From RHKX01 sp963823275 (GTDB lineage Bacteria > Actinomycetota > Thermoleophilia > Solirubrobacterales > 70-9): a DNA stretch of 64,000 nt. Below the pieces are notes generated by a model that worked only from the letters and a program-made list of their open reading frames with translations, did not search any database and was not told the origin of the DNA. The DNA is taken from assembly GCA_963823275.1 (NCBI GenBank), contig CAWGKW010000002.1, positions 620,001 through 684,000 on the forward strand. The letters run 5' to 3'. Shown piece after piece: positions 31,853 through 39,610 of the stretch (its first letter is position 1; the number at the start of each line of letters is the position of its first letter). The position numbers were made by a program, and so were the translations under genes.

Positions 31853-32584
31853 TTACTCCCCGTCGGCGTCCCCCTGGGGAGCGTCGGAGCCCGCCGCCGG
31901 CGCTGAACCCGGCCGTCTGACGCCCTGCAGGCGCTCCTTGATCAACCGCCATGGATGGATCTCCACGCTCCCGGATGCGGCGCCCCGCAGGGCGCGCCCG
32001 AGCGCCGTTCCGTGAACCGCACCGGTCGGCACCTCGATGACCAGCTCGAGGTAGCCGTCCGGCGTTCGCCTCGGACGGCCGGTCTCGCCGCTGACGCTGC
32101 GGAACAGGTCGATCGCCTCCTCATTCTCCTCCAGCACCAGGGCGACGAACCGTTCGACACCGTTCTCGGACGCTCGCCGGATCAGTCGCTCGAGCAGAGC
32201 CGTGCCGGCTCCCCGACCCTGCCATTCGTCGACGACGGCAACCGCCACCTCGGCCGAGGCCTGATCGTCGCCCCGCACGTAGCGGGCGACGCCGACCGGC
32301 TGACCGTGCTGATCGGAGGCGATCACAGCCTCGTGGTCGTGATGATCGACCTCGGTCAGGTACCGGAGGTCGGAGGCCGACAACCGATTGCGGGCCGAGA
32401 AGAACCTCCGGTAGCGGGATTCGGGGCTCAGCTTGTCGAAGCCGGTCGCGATTGCGTCCTTGTCGGAGGCCCGCACCTCGCGCAACTCGATCACTGAGCC
32501 GTCGAGGAGCTCGCGTCGGGTGGGCTCATGAGGGGAGGTGGCCGTCACGGTTCGTACGGGACTTGTCGAGCCCGGACGATGCAA
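31853..32584 (-). CDS. GNAT-family N-acetyltransferase
   Basis: About 230-243 residues, from TTG 32584 or GTG 32548. A GNAT fold occupies residues 25-165: VIELREVRASDKDAIATGFD, SPESRYRRFFSARNRLS, then the acetyl-CoA loop VVDEWQGRGAGTALLERL. This layout matches GNAT domains that sit alone or on protein-acetylating enzymes in actinobacteria. The C-terminal 70 residues are variable and end in an acidic tail. It starts 17 bases after the response regulator stop, so it may be the output gene of that two-component system. Confidence 0.82.
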   Translation of the reverse strand: MHRPGSTSPVRTVTATSPHEPTRRELLDGSVIELREVRASDKDAIATGFDKLSPESRYRRFFSARNRLSASDLRYLTEVDHHDHEAVIASDQHGQPVGVARYVRGDDQASAEVAVAVVDEWQGRGAGTALLERLIRRASENGVERFVALVLEENEEAIDLFRSVSGETGRPRRTPDGYLELVIEVPTGAVHGTALGRALRGAASGSVEIHPWRLIKERLQGVRRPGSAPAAGSDAPQGDADGE

Positions 32585-32601
32585 GGTACTTCAGGGGAGC
32601 G

Positions 32602-33231
32602 TCAGGGCTCGATCAGGCCGCGGCGGATCGCGTAGCGGACCAGTTCGACCCGGTCCCGCATTCCAAGCTTGCGCATGGCGTTGGAGCGATGGTTCTCCGC
32701 GGTCTTCTCGGCGAGACCGAGGATCTCGGCGATCTCCTTGTTCGTGTGCGCCTCGGCAACCAGCTTGACCACCTCCTCCTCGCGAGGGGTGAGCTCCTCC
32801 TCGCGGTTCTCGCCGCCGTCGAGGACATCGCGGATAAGCGCCTGCTGGGCCTCGGGGGTGAGGAACGGCTCTCCGCGCTCCACCGCCCGGATCGCGTCGA
32901 TCAGCTCCTGGTCGGCGGCCCGCTTCAGAACGTAGCCCGACGCGCCGGCCTTCAGGGCCTCGAACAGGTAGCGGTCCTCATCGTGCATCGAGAGCATCAG
33001 GACCGATATCTCCGGCGCGGACTCGCGGATTGCTCGGGTGGCCTCGAGGCCGTTGAGCCGCGGCATCTTGACGTCGAGGATTGCCAGATCGGGGCGATGC
33101 TCGATCGCCATGTCGCGCGCCTCGACGCCGTCGGCGGCCTCCGCGACAACCTCGATCCCGTCCTCGCTCTCGAGCAACTTCCGCAGCCCGGAGCGGACGA
33201 TCCCGTGGTCGTCTGCGATCAGGACGCGCAT
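32602..33231 (-). CDS. NarL/FixJ-type response regulator
   Basis: A 209-residue response regulator. Receiver domain 1-120: VLIADDH (acidic pocket), phospho-acceptor Asp in LAILDVKMP (about residue 54), Thr/Ser switch in VLMLSMHDEDR, Lys in GYVLKRA. C-terminal LuxR-type helix-turn-helix 145-205: ELTPREEEVVKLVAEAHTNK and AEKTAENHRSNAMRKLGM. ATG 33231 chosen since the domain starts there; 19 further codons upstream have no family match. The stop of the kinase gene lies 58 bases before it. Confidence 0.93.
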   Translation of the reverse strand: MRVLIADDHGIVRSGLRKLLESEDGIEVVAEAADGVEARDMAIEHRPDLAILDVKMPRLNGLEATRAIRESAPEISVLMLSMHDEDRYLFEALKAGASGYVLKRAADQELIDAIRAVERGEPFLTPEAQQALIRDVLDGGENREEELTPREEEVVKLVAEAHTNKEIAEILGLAEKTAENHRSNAMRKLGMRDRVELVRYAIRRGLIEP

Positions 33232-33289
33232 GACGGATTCCTCGCAGGGGTGTTGGGTCGGCGGTGCATGTTCGGTTCCCATCGGCATC

Positions 33290-34282
33290 TCAGGCCCGCA
33301 GCGTTACCCGGGTGCCTGAGCCCGGCTCCGATTCGACCGTCAATTCGCCGCCGCAGAGCAGAGCCCGCTCCCGCATTCCGGCGATCCCAAGGCGATCATG
33401 CTCGCGCGTGCCGTCGTAGCCGACCCCATCGTCGCTGACCCGGAGCTCCAGGGCATCATCGACGCCGATCAGACGGACCCTCAGGTGCTCGGCCTCCGAA
33501 TGCTGGATCACGTTCGTGACCGCCTCCTGGGCGACCCGATAGGTGACGAGCTGGACCTCCTCGGAGAAGCCCTCCAGCTCGCCCTCGGCCTCGAAGCCGG
33601 CGGTGATTCCCCGCTCCCGGTCGACCTGCTCGACCAGGGTCGCAAGGGCCGCTTTGAGGCCAAGATCGTCGAGGGTGGTGGGCCGAAGGCGCCGGGCGAG
33701 GTCGAGCAGCTCCCGCATCGCCTGTGAGGCAAGTGCACTCGTCTCGGCCAGCTCGGCGGAGATGGCGGGGTCGTCGGACTGCCGCCTCAGCGCCTCGAGC
33801 CGGAGCAGCAGGCCGGTGAGTGCCTGATTGACCTCGTCGTGAAGATCCCTGGCGATCCGGGCGCGTTCCTGCTCCTGGGCGTTCAGGGCGGCGCTCGCCG
33901 CGCTCCGACGTTCGGCTTCGAGCCGCTCCAGCATCTCGTGGAAGGACCGTTCGAGGCTGCGAACCTCCTGCGGGCCCTTCGATTCCACGTTCACGTGGGT
34001 GGCGGATGGCCTGCTCAGATCGGCGGCCTCCATCTGTGCGACCAGGCGCTCCAGCGGCTCGAAGCGCCGACTGAGCATCCAGATGTTGATCGCGACCGTC
34101 GCGGCGAGGGCGAACCCCAGCACCAGGCCGATCGAGGTGCTGTCGCGGAAGGCGCTGTCGGGATTGGAGGCAATCGAAGCCGCGATCACCGCAGCCGCGA
34201 TCAGCAGCAGGTTGACCAGCAATACCTGGGTAAGCAGCGTTCCTCGGCGCATCAGACGATGGATCGACAGATTCAGCGGCAA
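33290..34282 (-). CDS. Sensor histidine kinase, NarX/DegS-like
   Basis: A 330-residue membrane kinase from a TTG at 34282. Two helices (LLTQVLLVNLLLIAAAVIAA, residues 14-33; STSIGLVLGFALAATVAINIWML near 50-70) leave almost no outside loop, so the signal is probably sensed in the membrane. A HAMP-like linker follows, then HisKA_3 with ERARIARDLHDEVNQALTGL (His near residue 147) and the ATPase with DDGVGYDGTRE and LGIAGMRERA. Pairs with the response regulator just downstream. Two-component output unknown. Confidence 0.9.
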   Translation of the reverse strand: MPLNLSIHRLMRRGTLLTQVLLVNLLLIAAAVIAASIASNPDSAFRDSTSIGLVLGFALAATVAINIWMLSRRFEPLERLVAQMEAADLSRPSATHVNVESKGPQEVRSLERSFHEMLERLEAERRSAASAALNAQEQERARIARDLHDEVNQALTGLLLRLEALRRQSDDPAISAELAETSALASQAMRELLDLARRLRPTTLDDLGLKAALATLVEQVDRERGITAGFEAEGELEGFSEEVQLVTYRVAQEAVTNVIQHSEAEHLRVRLIGVDDALELRVSDDGVGYDGTREHDRLGIAGMRERALLCGGELTVESEPGSGTRVTLRA

Positions 34283-34430
34283 CCCTTAGCCAAGGTCGTC
34301 GACCGCGGGTCCTGTTGCGGGGCGGATCGCACCGCACGCTGACGCTCGGGTGTCGACCCACGCCCCCACCACCCGCGGCAGGAACTCCGCGAGGACCGAC
34401 TTCCCCCGATGGCCGGCGGAGGGGTGGGGG

Positions 34431-34471
34431 TGGGTCGCTTTGAGCACCCCTGGCGAGCTCAAAACGACCCA
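34431..34471. repeat. Inverted repeat, possible mRNA hairpin
   Basis: TGGGTCGCTTTGAGC pairs with GCTCAAAACGACCCA over 15 positions with one mismatch and an 11-base loop. No T-run follows on the plus strand. Confidence 0.55.
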
Positions 34472-34488
34472 CGTCTCTGATGATGCCC

Positions 34489-34541
34489 CCGCTGGGCCTC
34501 TGCCGCTCGGGCCCTTTCGTGGGACCGCTGGGCCTCTGCCG
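34489..34541 (+). repeat. 17-bp direct repeat pair
   Basis: CCGCTGGGCCTCTGCCG occurs at 34489-34505 and again, perfectly, at 34525-34541. Spacing is 36 bases from start to start. Function unknown. Confidence 0.6.
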
Positions 34542-34619
34542 ATCCGGCCCGTCCTTAAGGACCCGTTATGGCGGTTTGCAACTATTCACGCTTCACCGAG
34601 ACGCCCAGGAGGCACCCCG

Positions 34620-35484
34620 ATGCAGACGACCCGACGATCAAACGTTGCCGCGGCAATCAGAACCACCGCCCTGCTCGGCGGCCTGACCGGGCTGCTGGTC
34701 GTAATCGGTGCGCTGATCGGCGGGCCGAACACCGCCCTCCTGTTCCTGGGGATCGCCGCGGTCATGAACCTCGGCGTCTACTGGTTCAGCGACAAGATCG
34801 CCCTGAAGACGGCCGGCGCCAAGCCGCTGTCGGAGGAGGACGCACCGAAGATCTACGAGATGGTGCGCGAGCTGACCACGAGCGCGAAGATGCCGATGCC
34901 GGCTCTGTACCTGATCCCGCAGTCTCAGCCGAACGCCTTCGCGACCGGCCGCAGCCCCGACAAGGCCGCCGTCGCCGTCACCGCGGGGATCACCCAGCTG
35001 CTCTCGCCGGATGAGCTCCGCGGAGTGATCGCCCACGAGCTCGCCCACATCCGCAACCGCGACACCCTGATCCAGGCGGTTGCCGCGACGATCGGCGGCG
35101 CGATCACGTACCTCGGCTACATGCTGCTCTGGTTCGGTGGCGACGACGAGAGCCCGTTGAGCCTGATCGCCTCGCTCGCGTTTGGTTCTGCTTGCGCCGA
35201 TCGCGGCGTCGATAATCCAGTTGGCGATCTCCCGCCAGCGCGAGTACTCGGCCGACGCGACCGGTGCCCAGATCTGCGGCAACCCGGAGAGTCTCGCCTC
35301 GGCGCTGCTCAGGCTGGAGGAGGGGAGCAAGGCGGTGCCGATGAAGGTCAACGAGGCCACGGAGTGCCTCTACATCGTCAAGCCGATCCATGGCAAGAAG
35401 GGGCTGGCGAACCTGTTCAGCACCCATCCGCCGATCGAGGATCGCGTTCGCCGCCTGCGTCAGATGCGCCCCGCGCTGGGCTGA
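34620..35484 (+). pseudogene. htpX: HtpX-type M48 metalloprotease, frameshifted
   Basis: Membrane zinc protease that degrades misfolded membrane proteins. The first frame (ATG 34620, AGGAGG upstream) gives two helices, LYLIPQSQPNAFATGRSP and the zinc site HELAHIRNRDT, then loses similarity near 35180. The next frame continues exactly with LVLLAPIAASIIQLAISRQR, the third ligand in REYSADATGA, and STHPPIEDRVRRL to the stop at 35484. One extra T in the TTT at about 35180 explains it. With the shift the protease lacks its second half; without it the protein would be normal length (about 287 aa). Confidence 0.88.
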
Positions 35485-35528
35485 TTTGCGGCCCCTTCGC
35501 CCGGCTGTCGCGCCGTTGGGGACCTCGC

Positions 35529-35543
35529 TATACTTTCTGAAGT
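35529..35543 (+). promoter_or_regulatory. moeZ promoter: TATACT -10 and ACTTTCTGAAGT box
   Basis: TATACT lies 10 bases before the ATG at 35545. Overlapping it, ACTTTCTGAAGT (35532-35543) has ACTT/AAGT dyad ends. The same arrangement and spacing recur before cysM at 48019-48033, with 17 of 20 bases identical up to the ATG. Confidence 0.6.
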
Positions 35544-35544
35544 A

Positions 35545-36744
35545 ATGAGCACTGCAGAGACCAAGCCCCGCGCCAGCGGCGCCGACCTCGTCGCCCAGGC
35601 GAAGGCCGCCGTCGAGGAGATCCAGCCCACCGAGGCGGCCAAGGAGATCAGGGGCGACGATGTCGTTCTCGTCGATGTCCGTGAGCAGCATGAGTTCGAG
35701 GAGCGCCACATCGAGGGCGCGATCCACGTGCCGAGGAGCTATCTCGAGTCCCGGATCGAGCAGTTCGTCCCGGACCGCTCCAAACGCGTGATCCTCTACT
35801 GCGCCTCCGGCATCCGCTCCGCCTTCGCCGCCAAGACCCTGACCGAGGACCTCGGCTACGAGGACACCGCGTCGATGGCCGGCGGGATAACGCTCTGGCG
35901 CGATCGCGGCTTGCCGGTCGTCACACCTCGCTCGCTCACCCAGGAGCAGAAGGAGCGCTACTCGCGCCACATCCTGGTCCCGGAGATCGGTCTCGAGGGC
36001 CAGCTCAAGCTGCTCGACGCCAAGGTGCTGCTGCTCGGTGCCGGCGGCCTCGGCTCGCCGACCGCCCTCTACCTGGCAGCGGCGGGCGTCGGGACCATCG
36101 GCCTCGTCGACGACGACGTCGTCGACGCTTCCAATCTGCAGCGTCAGGTCATCCACAACACTGAACGAATCGGGATGCCGAAGACGGAATCGGCCCGAAT
36201 CGCGATCGAGGCCCTGAACCCGGACGTCAGGGTGATCGAGCACAACGGCAGGCTCGGTCCCGACAACGTGATCGAGCTTCTCTCGGCCTACGACGTGATC
36301 GTCGACGGCGCCGACAACTTCCCCACCCGCTACCTGCTCAACGATGCGTCGGTCAGGTTGAAGAAGCCGGTCGTCTCCGCCTCGATCCTCTCCTTCGACG
36401 GACAGATCTCGACCTTCGTTCCGTTCGAGGGCCCCTGCTACCGCTGCCTCTACCCGACCCCGCCTCCGGCCGAGCTCGCCCCGAGTTGTGGCGCGGCCGG
36501 TGTGCTCGGCGTCCTGCCCGGGATCATGGGGATGCTCCAGTCCCTCGAGGTCTTCAAGCTGGTCACCGGGGCCGGTCAACCGCTGATCGGCAGGCTGCTG
36601 CTGTTCGAGGCCCTCGGCACCGAGTTCACCGAGCTCAAGGTCAGGCGCGACCCGGACTGCCCGATCTGTGGTCCCGATGCACCGCATGTGGCTGACGAGG
36701 ACCTCGGGAAGTTCCCGGACTACGAGCTCTTCTGCGCCGTTTGA
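35545..36744 (+). CDS. MoeZ/MoeB-like adenylyltransferase with N-terminal rhodanese domain
   Basis: A 399-residue E1-like enzyme that adenylates the C-terminal Gly-Gly of a sulfur carrier and helps load sulfur on it. Residues about 25-128 are a rhodanese domain with active Cys in LYCASGIRSAFAAK. Residues 132-399 are ThiF/MoeB: GAGGLGSPTALYLAAAGVG (nucleotide loop), DDDVVDASNLQRQ, zinc cysteines in CYRCLYP and CPICG, and the catalytic-loop Cys in PSCGAAGV. In Mycobacterium MoeZ the rhodanese is at the C-terminus; here the order is reversed. Its likely carrier is the CysO-like protein at 37802. Confidence 0.88.
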   Translation: MSTAETKPRASGADLVAQAKAAVEEIQPTEAAKEIRGDDVVLVDVREQHEFEERHIEGAIHVPRSYLESRIEQFVPDRSKRVILYCASGIRSAFAAKTLTEDLGYEDTASMAGGITLWRDRGLPVVTPRSLTQEQKERYSRHILVPEIGLEGQLKLLDAKVLLLGAGGLGSPTALYLAAAGVGTIGLVDDDVVDASNLQRQVIHNTERIGMPKTESARIAIEALNPDVRVIEHNGRLGPDNVIELLSAYDVIVDGADNFPTRYLLNDASVRLKKPVVSASILSFDGQISTFVPFEGPCYRCLYPTPPPAELAPSCGAAGVLGVLPGIMGMLQSLEVFKLVTGAGQPLIGRLLLFEALGTEFTELKVRRDPDCPICGPDAPHVADEDLGKFPDYELFCAV

Positions 36745-36972
36745 GCGCCGCCGCGTCCGTATCGGGATAGGCTCCCGGCGAATATGGGATTGCAGGCGAC
36801 CAGCGCGACGATCAGGCATGCCCTGGGCCGAATACGGCCGGTGGTGGTCGCCAACCAGACTGGTCCATCCCAGGGAGCTGAGGCCGGCAGGCCGCCGTTA
36901 CCGCGACTTCGGGATACGCAAGCCGTGGTTCGCAACCGTCCGCGTGAGGAGGTGGCGGGCAGGGAGAAGGGA

Positions 36973-37769
36973 GTGGCGACGCTCGATCTCGCCGACGGCC
37001 TCGATCGGCTCGACGCCGACGATCGCTACTCCGCTCTGGACCCTGTCCTGCAGGAGGCCCTGCGGGCCTGGCCGGAACGCGGATATCTCGTCGCAGAGGG
37101 CTTCTTCGACCCGGACGACCGTCTCCGCTCTCAACGCCGATATCGAGCGAGCTCTCGTCGGAGGGAGCGATTCGCCGCCACCATCGCGACCCCCGCTTCA
37201 TGAACGTTCACGAACGCTCCGAGGTGGGCATGCGCATCGCCACCGACCCGCGGGTGCTCGAGCTGCTCGGGCTGATCCTCGGCCGCCCCGCGCATCTCTT
37301 CCAGACGATCTACTTCGTTACCGGCAGCCAGCAGGAGGCCCATTCCGATGCGTTCCACATGATGACCGAGCCCCCCGGGTTCCTGGTCGGGATGTGGGTT
37401 GCGCTCGAGGACGTCGATTCCGGCAGCGGCCCCGTCTACTACCTGCCCGGCAGCCACCGCCTTCCCTACGTGATGAGCGACGACCTCGACGTCGAGCCGT
37501 CGTCACCGGTCCTGATCGCCGACAAGGAGTCGGCCTACGTGGAGCGGATGCGCGAGGTCGTCGCTTCGTCGGGGATCGAGCCGCTGCAGTTCACGGCCAA
37601 GGCGGGCGATGTGCTCTTCTGGCACCACAACCTGATCCACGGCGGCTCGGCGGTTACGCGCGAGGGAGCCACGAGACGCAGCCTGGTCGGCCACTACTTC
37701 GCCGAGCGGGTCCTCTGCTACCACGAGGTGACGGAGCGGCCGGCGCTGATGCCCGCCGGCTTCAACTGA
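36973..37769 (+). pseudogene. Phytanoyl-CoA dioxygenase (PhyH)-like gene with two frameshifts
   Basis: Fe(II)/2-oxoglutarate oxygenase-like gene. From GTG 36973 (GGGAGAAGG upstream) one frame reads LQEALRAWPERGYLVAEGFF and DPD, the next TVSALNADIERALVGGSDSP, and a third RDPRFMNVHERSEVG to the stop at 37769. Extra single bases near 37117 and 37165 join them. The last part has the metal ligands: EAHSDAFHM (His-X-Asp) and the distal His in NLIHGGSAV, plus YYLPGSHRLPY. No other start of the intact product exists, so it is broken as read. The 228 bases before it (36745-36972) show no gene. Confidence 0.8.
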
Positions 37770-37788
37770 GCTGCGCTGCCGGGATATG

Positions 37789-37794
37789 TAGGGT
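37789..37794 (+). promoter_or_regulatory. Leaderless -10 element of the cysO-like gene
   Basis: TAGGGT, then seven bases, then ATG at 37802. The carrier can therefore be expressed independently of the broken PhyH gene before it. Confidence 0.5.
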
Positions 37795-37801
37795 TCCGCC
37801 A

Positions 37802-38089
37802 ATGCCAAGCGTCAAGATTCCACCAGTCCTTCGCGCCCAGACCGGGGGTGAGTCGATGGTCGAGGTCGATGGCTCCGACGTCAACGCGGTCCTCAGGGCG
37901 CTTGCCGACGCCCACCCTGGGGTCAGCGGCCAGCTCTTCGACGATTCGGGCGACCTCAATCGCTACGTCAACGTCTACCTCAACGACGAGGACGTACGAC
38001 TGCTCGACGGGCTCGGAACCAGCGTCGGCGCCGCTGACACCGTGGTGATCCTGCCGGCCATGGCCGGCGGCTCACGACCTTCGATCTAA
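37802..38089 (+). CDS. cysO: CysO/MoaD/ThiS-like sulfur carrier with a C-terminal extension
   Basis: A beta-grasp sulfur carrier of 95 residues. SVKIPPVLRAQTGGE at the start and YVNVYLNDEDVRLLDGLGTS followed by TVVILPAMAGG closely follow Mycobacterium CysO, which as a thiocarboxylate gives sulfur to O-phosphoserine bound to CysM. In CysO the protein ends with GG; here SRPSI follows, so the reactive glycine is hidden until the tail is cut. The Mec-like JAMM protease at 49008 is the probable processor and also releases cysteine. Its own promoter lies just upstream. Confidence 0.85.
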   Translation: MPSVKIPPVLRAQTGGESMVEVDGSDVNAVLRALADAHPGVSGQLFDDSGDLNRYVNVYLNDEDVRLLDGLGTSVGAADTVVILPAMAGGSRPSI

Positions 38090-39210
38090 GGACTGCCGCC
38101 GCTCAGGTCCGTGAATGCCAGCCAGGCGGGCTTGCTGTCGCGGTCGGCATCGACCAATCCGGCGCTTGCGCACCAGCCGCAGTCGCCCACGGCGTCCTCC
38201 GTCGAGTCGTGCCACGTGTACCAGATGACTCCAGCCACGCCCCATTCCTCGCGCGAGTCGTAGAGGCTCTGGAAGCTCTCGGTCAGCAACTCGGCCTGCC
38301 CATCCAAGGTGGTCGAGAGGTCGACTCCCTTCTGGTCGTTGGAGCCCCATCCGATCTCGGTGACCCAGAGATCGGCGTCGCTGCCGGCGTCGTCGACGGC
38401 GTTGCGCGTGTCTTCGACCTGACCGGTGACCGCTTCGATGTCGGGCCCGTAGGGGTGCACGCCGACGACGTCGACGGCCTCGTCGATGCCGCTGTTGCCG
38501 AACAGGTCCGCGATGAAGTCGTAGGAGACGATCGCGCCATCCGATTGCGGGGTGGCGAACATGCCGCCCGTCATCAGTTGAGCCTCCTCGTCGACCTCCT
38601 CGAGAGCACCGGCCGATCGCTTGATCAGTGCCGCGTAGGCGTCGGGGTCGGGGGTGGGCGCCCAGAAGGTCGACGAATTCGGCTCGTTCCAGATCTCCCA
38701 CTCGCGGATCGGCCGAGCCGTCTCGCCCGGGTTCGCCTCCTCGAAGGTGGGCCAGAAGTCGCCGCTCGGGCCGTAACGGGCGACGGCGGCCGCGAGGAAC
38801 TTGGTCCAGGCGTCCAGGGTCTCCTCGTCGTTGGTTGGAGCGTCGACGACCGCGGGTGAGTAGAGACCTGGGGTTCCGAATACGGTCGCGACCGGCTCGA
38901 GGCCGGCAATCGACAGCTGACTGAGGAGGAGATCGAACGAGGACCAGTCGTAGACCCCCTTCTCGGCTGCCTCGACGGTTGACCACTGCAAGACGATTCG
39001 AACCGTGCCGAGGCCTCCGGCTGACATGCGGGCGTAGTCGGCTGGGCTCTGCAGGCCCTCGGGAGCGACACCGTAGAAGGCGCCCAGGTCGGGGGCGGTC
39101 TCATCGGTCTCATCTGAGCCCCCGCAGCCGCCGCTCAGGAGTGCCGAACCGCAGATGCATGCGGTCGCGATCACAACGAGGGTCGCCCGCCCGGAGAAAG
39201 ATCGAGTCAT
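38086..39210 (-). CDS. Lipoprotein of the (beta/alpha)8 glycoside hydrolase type (GH39-like)
   Basis: 374 residues with signal and lipobox (LLSGGCGGS, Cys near 29). The body is a TIM-barrel glycosidase: VRIVLQWSTVEAAEKGVYDW near the N-terminus, acid/base Glu in EWEIWNEPNSSTFW, and candidate nucleophile Glu in LWVTEIGWGSNDQ. GVIWYTWHDSTED and CGWCASAGLVDADRDSKPAW close it. It is a paralog of the protein at 44127. ATG 39210 overlaps the stop of the small gene above it (ATGA). The final 4 bases overlap the cysO end. Likely acts outside the cell on the polysaccharide made by this locus. Confidence 0.82.
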   Translation of the reverse strand: MTRSFSGRATLVVIATACICGSALLSGGCGGSDETDETAPDLGAFYGVAPEGLQSPADYARMSAGGLGTVRIVLQWSTVEAAEKGVYDWSSFDLLLSQLSIAGLEPVATVFGTPGLYSPAVVDAPTNDEETLDAWTKFLAAAVARYGPSGDFWPTFEEANPGETARPIREWEIWNEPNSSTFWAPTPDPDAYAALIKRSAGALEEVDEEAQLMTGGMFATPQSDGAIVSYDFIADLFGNSGIDEAVDVVGVHPYGPDIEAVTGQVEDTRNAVDDAGSDADLWVTEIGWGSNDQKGVDLSTTLDGQAELLTESFQSLYDSREEWGVAGVIWYTWHDSTEDAVGDCGWCASAGLVDADRDSKPAWLAFTDLSGGSP

Positions 39211-39594
39211 CTCGACCCGTGGCTGACCGGTCGTGAGGCGAGCGGGATCCTCAGCAGCGCCACGGCAAGGAGGGCGGCGAGCCCGATCAGCAGGCCGCAA
39301 CGGGGCCGAGCCGATGGCCCCGAGCGTGGAGTCGAGCGCCGAGTCGGGTGGCACGGTCTCGCCGACGACGCCCTGCTGAGGGCCGCCGTCGCCCCCCTTG
39401 GACGTGGCCGATGTCTGGACCGGCGTGTCGGTGGGGCTCTGGCCCACGCCCGGGATCTCAAGCACGTACTCCTCGCTGGCCGGCGGCTCGGCAAGCGCCA
39501 TTGGGGCCGATATGACAAGCAGAGCGGCGAGCGCTGCCGGCGCCGCTACGATCGCGAGCGTCAGCCTTGCCTTCGAGTGGGTCGGGCGATCCAT
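39207..39594 (-). pseudogene. Small exported membrane-anchored protein, frameshifted
   Basis: From 39594 a signal peptide (LTLAIVAAPAALAALLVISA) and EPPASEEYVLEIPGVGQSPT to DSALDSTLGAIGS lie in one frame. From about 39300 a neighbouring frame supplies a membrane anchor (GLLIGLAALLAVALLRIP) and the stop TGA at 39207-39209, which overlaps the ATG of the glycosidase gene (ATGA). That overlap argues that the second frame is the true end and that one extra base near 39297 splits the gene. Would be about 127 residues. No sortase motif; family unknown. Confidence 0.6.
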
Positions 39595-39610
39595 CGTCGG
39601 TCAGAAGATA

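Larger units (their letters stand above)
34283..34619. other. Intergenic region with hairpin and direct repeat, no gene seen
   Basis: 337 bases between the kinase start and htpX. No frame here looks coding. It holds a 15-bp inverted repeat (34431-34471), a 17-bp direct repeat (34489-34505 and 34525-34541) and, near the end, AGGAGG before the htpX ATG. Possibly a regulatory leader for htpX. Confidence 0.6.

Noticed and set aside
35104..36819. Long minus-strand frame opposite moeZ
   Set aside because: Low-similarity Asp/Arg-rich shadow of the moeZ codons; no start signal or family.
39211..39594. N-terminal fusion of a signal-peptide protein to the glycosidase
   Set aside because: The glycosidase has its own lipoprotein signal at 39210, and the upstream piece has its own anchor and stop in the next frame.
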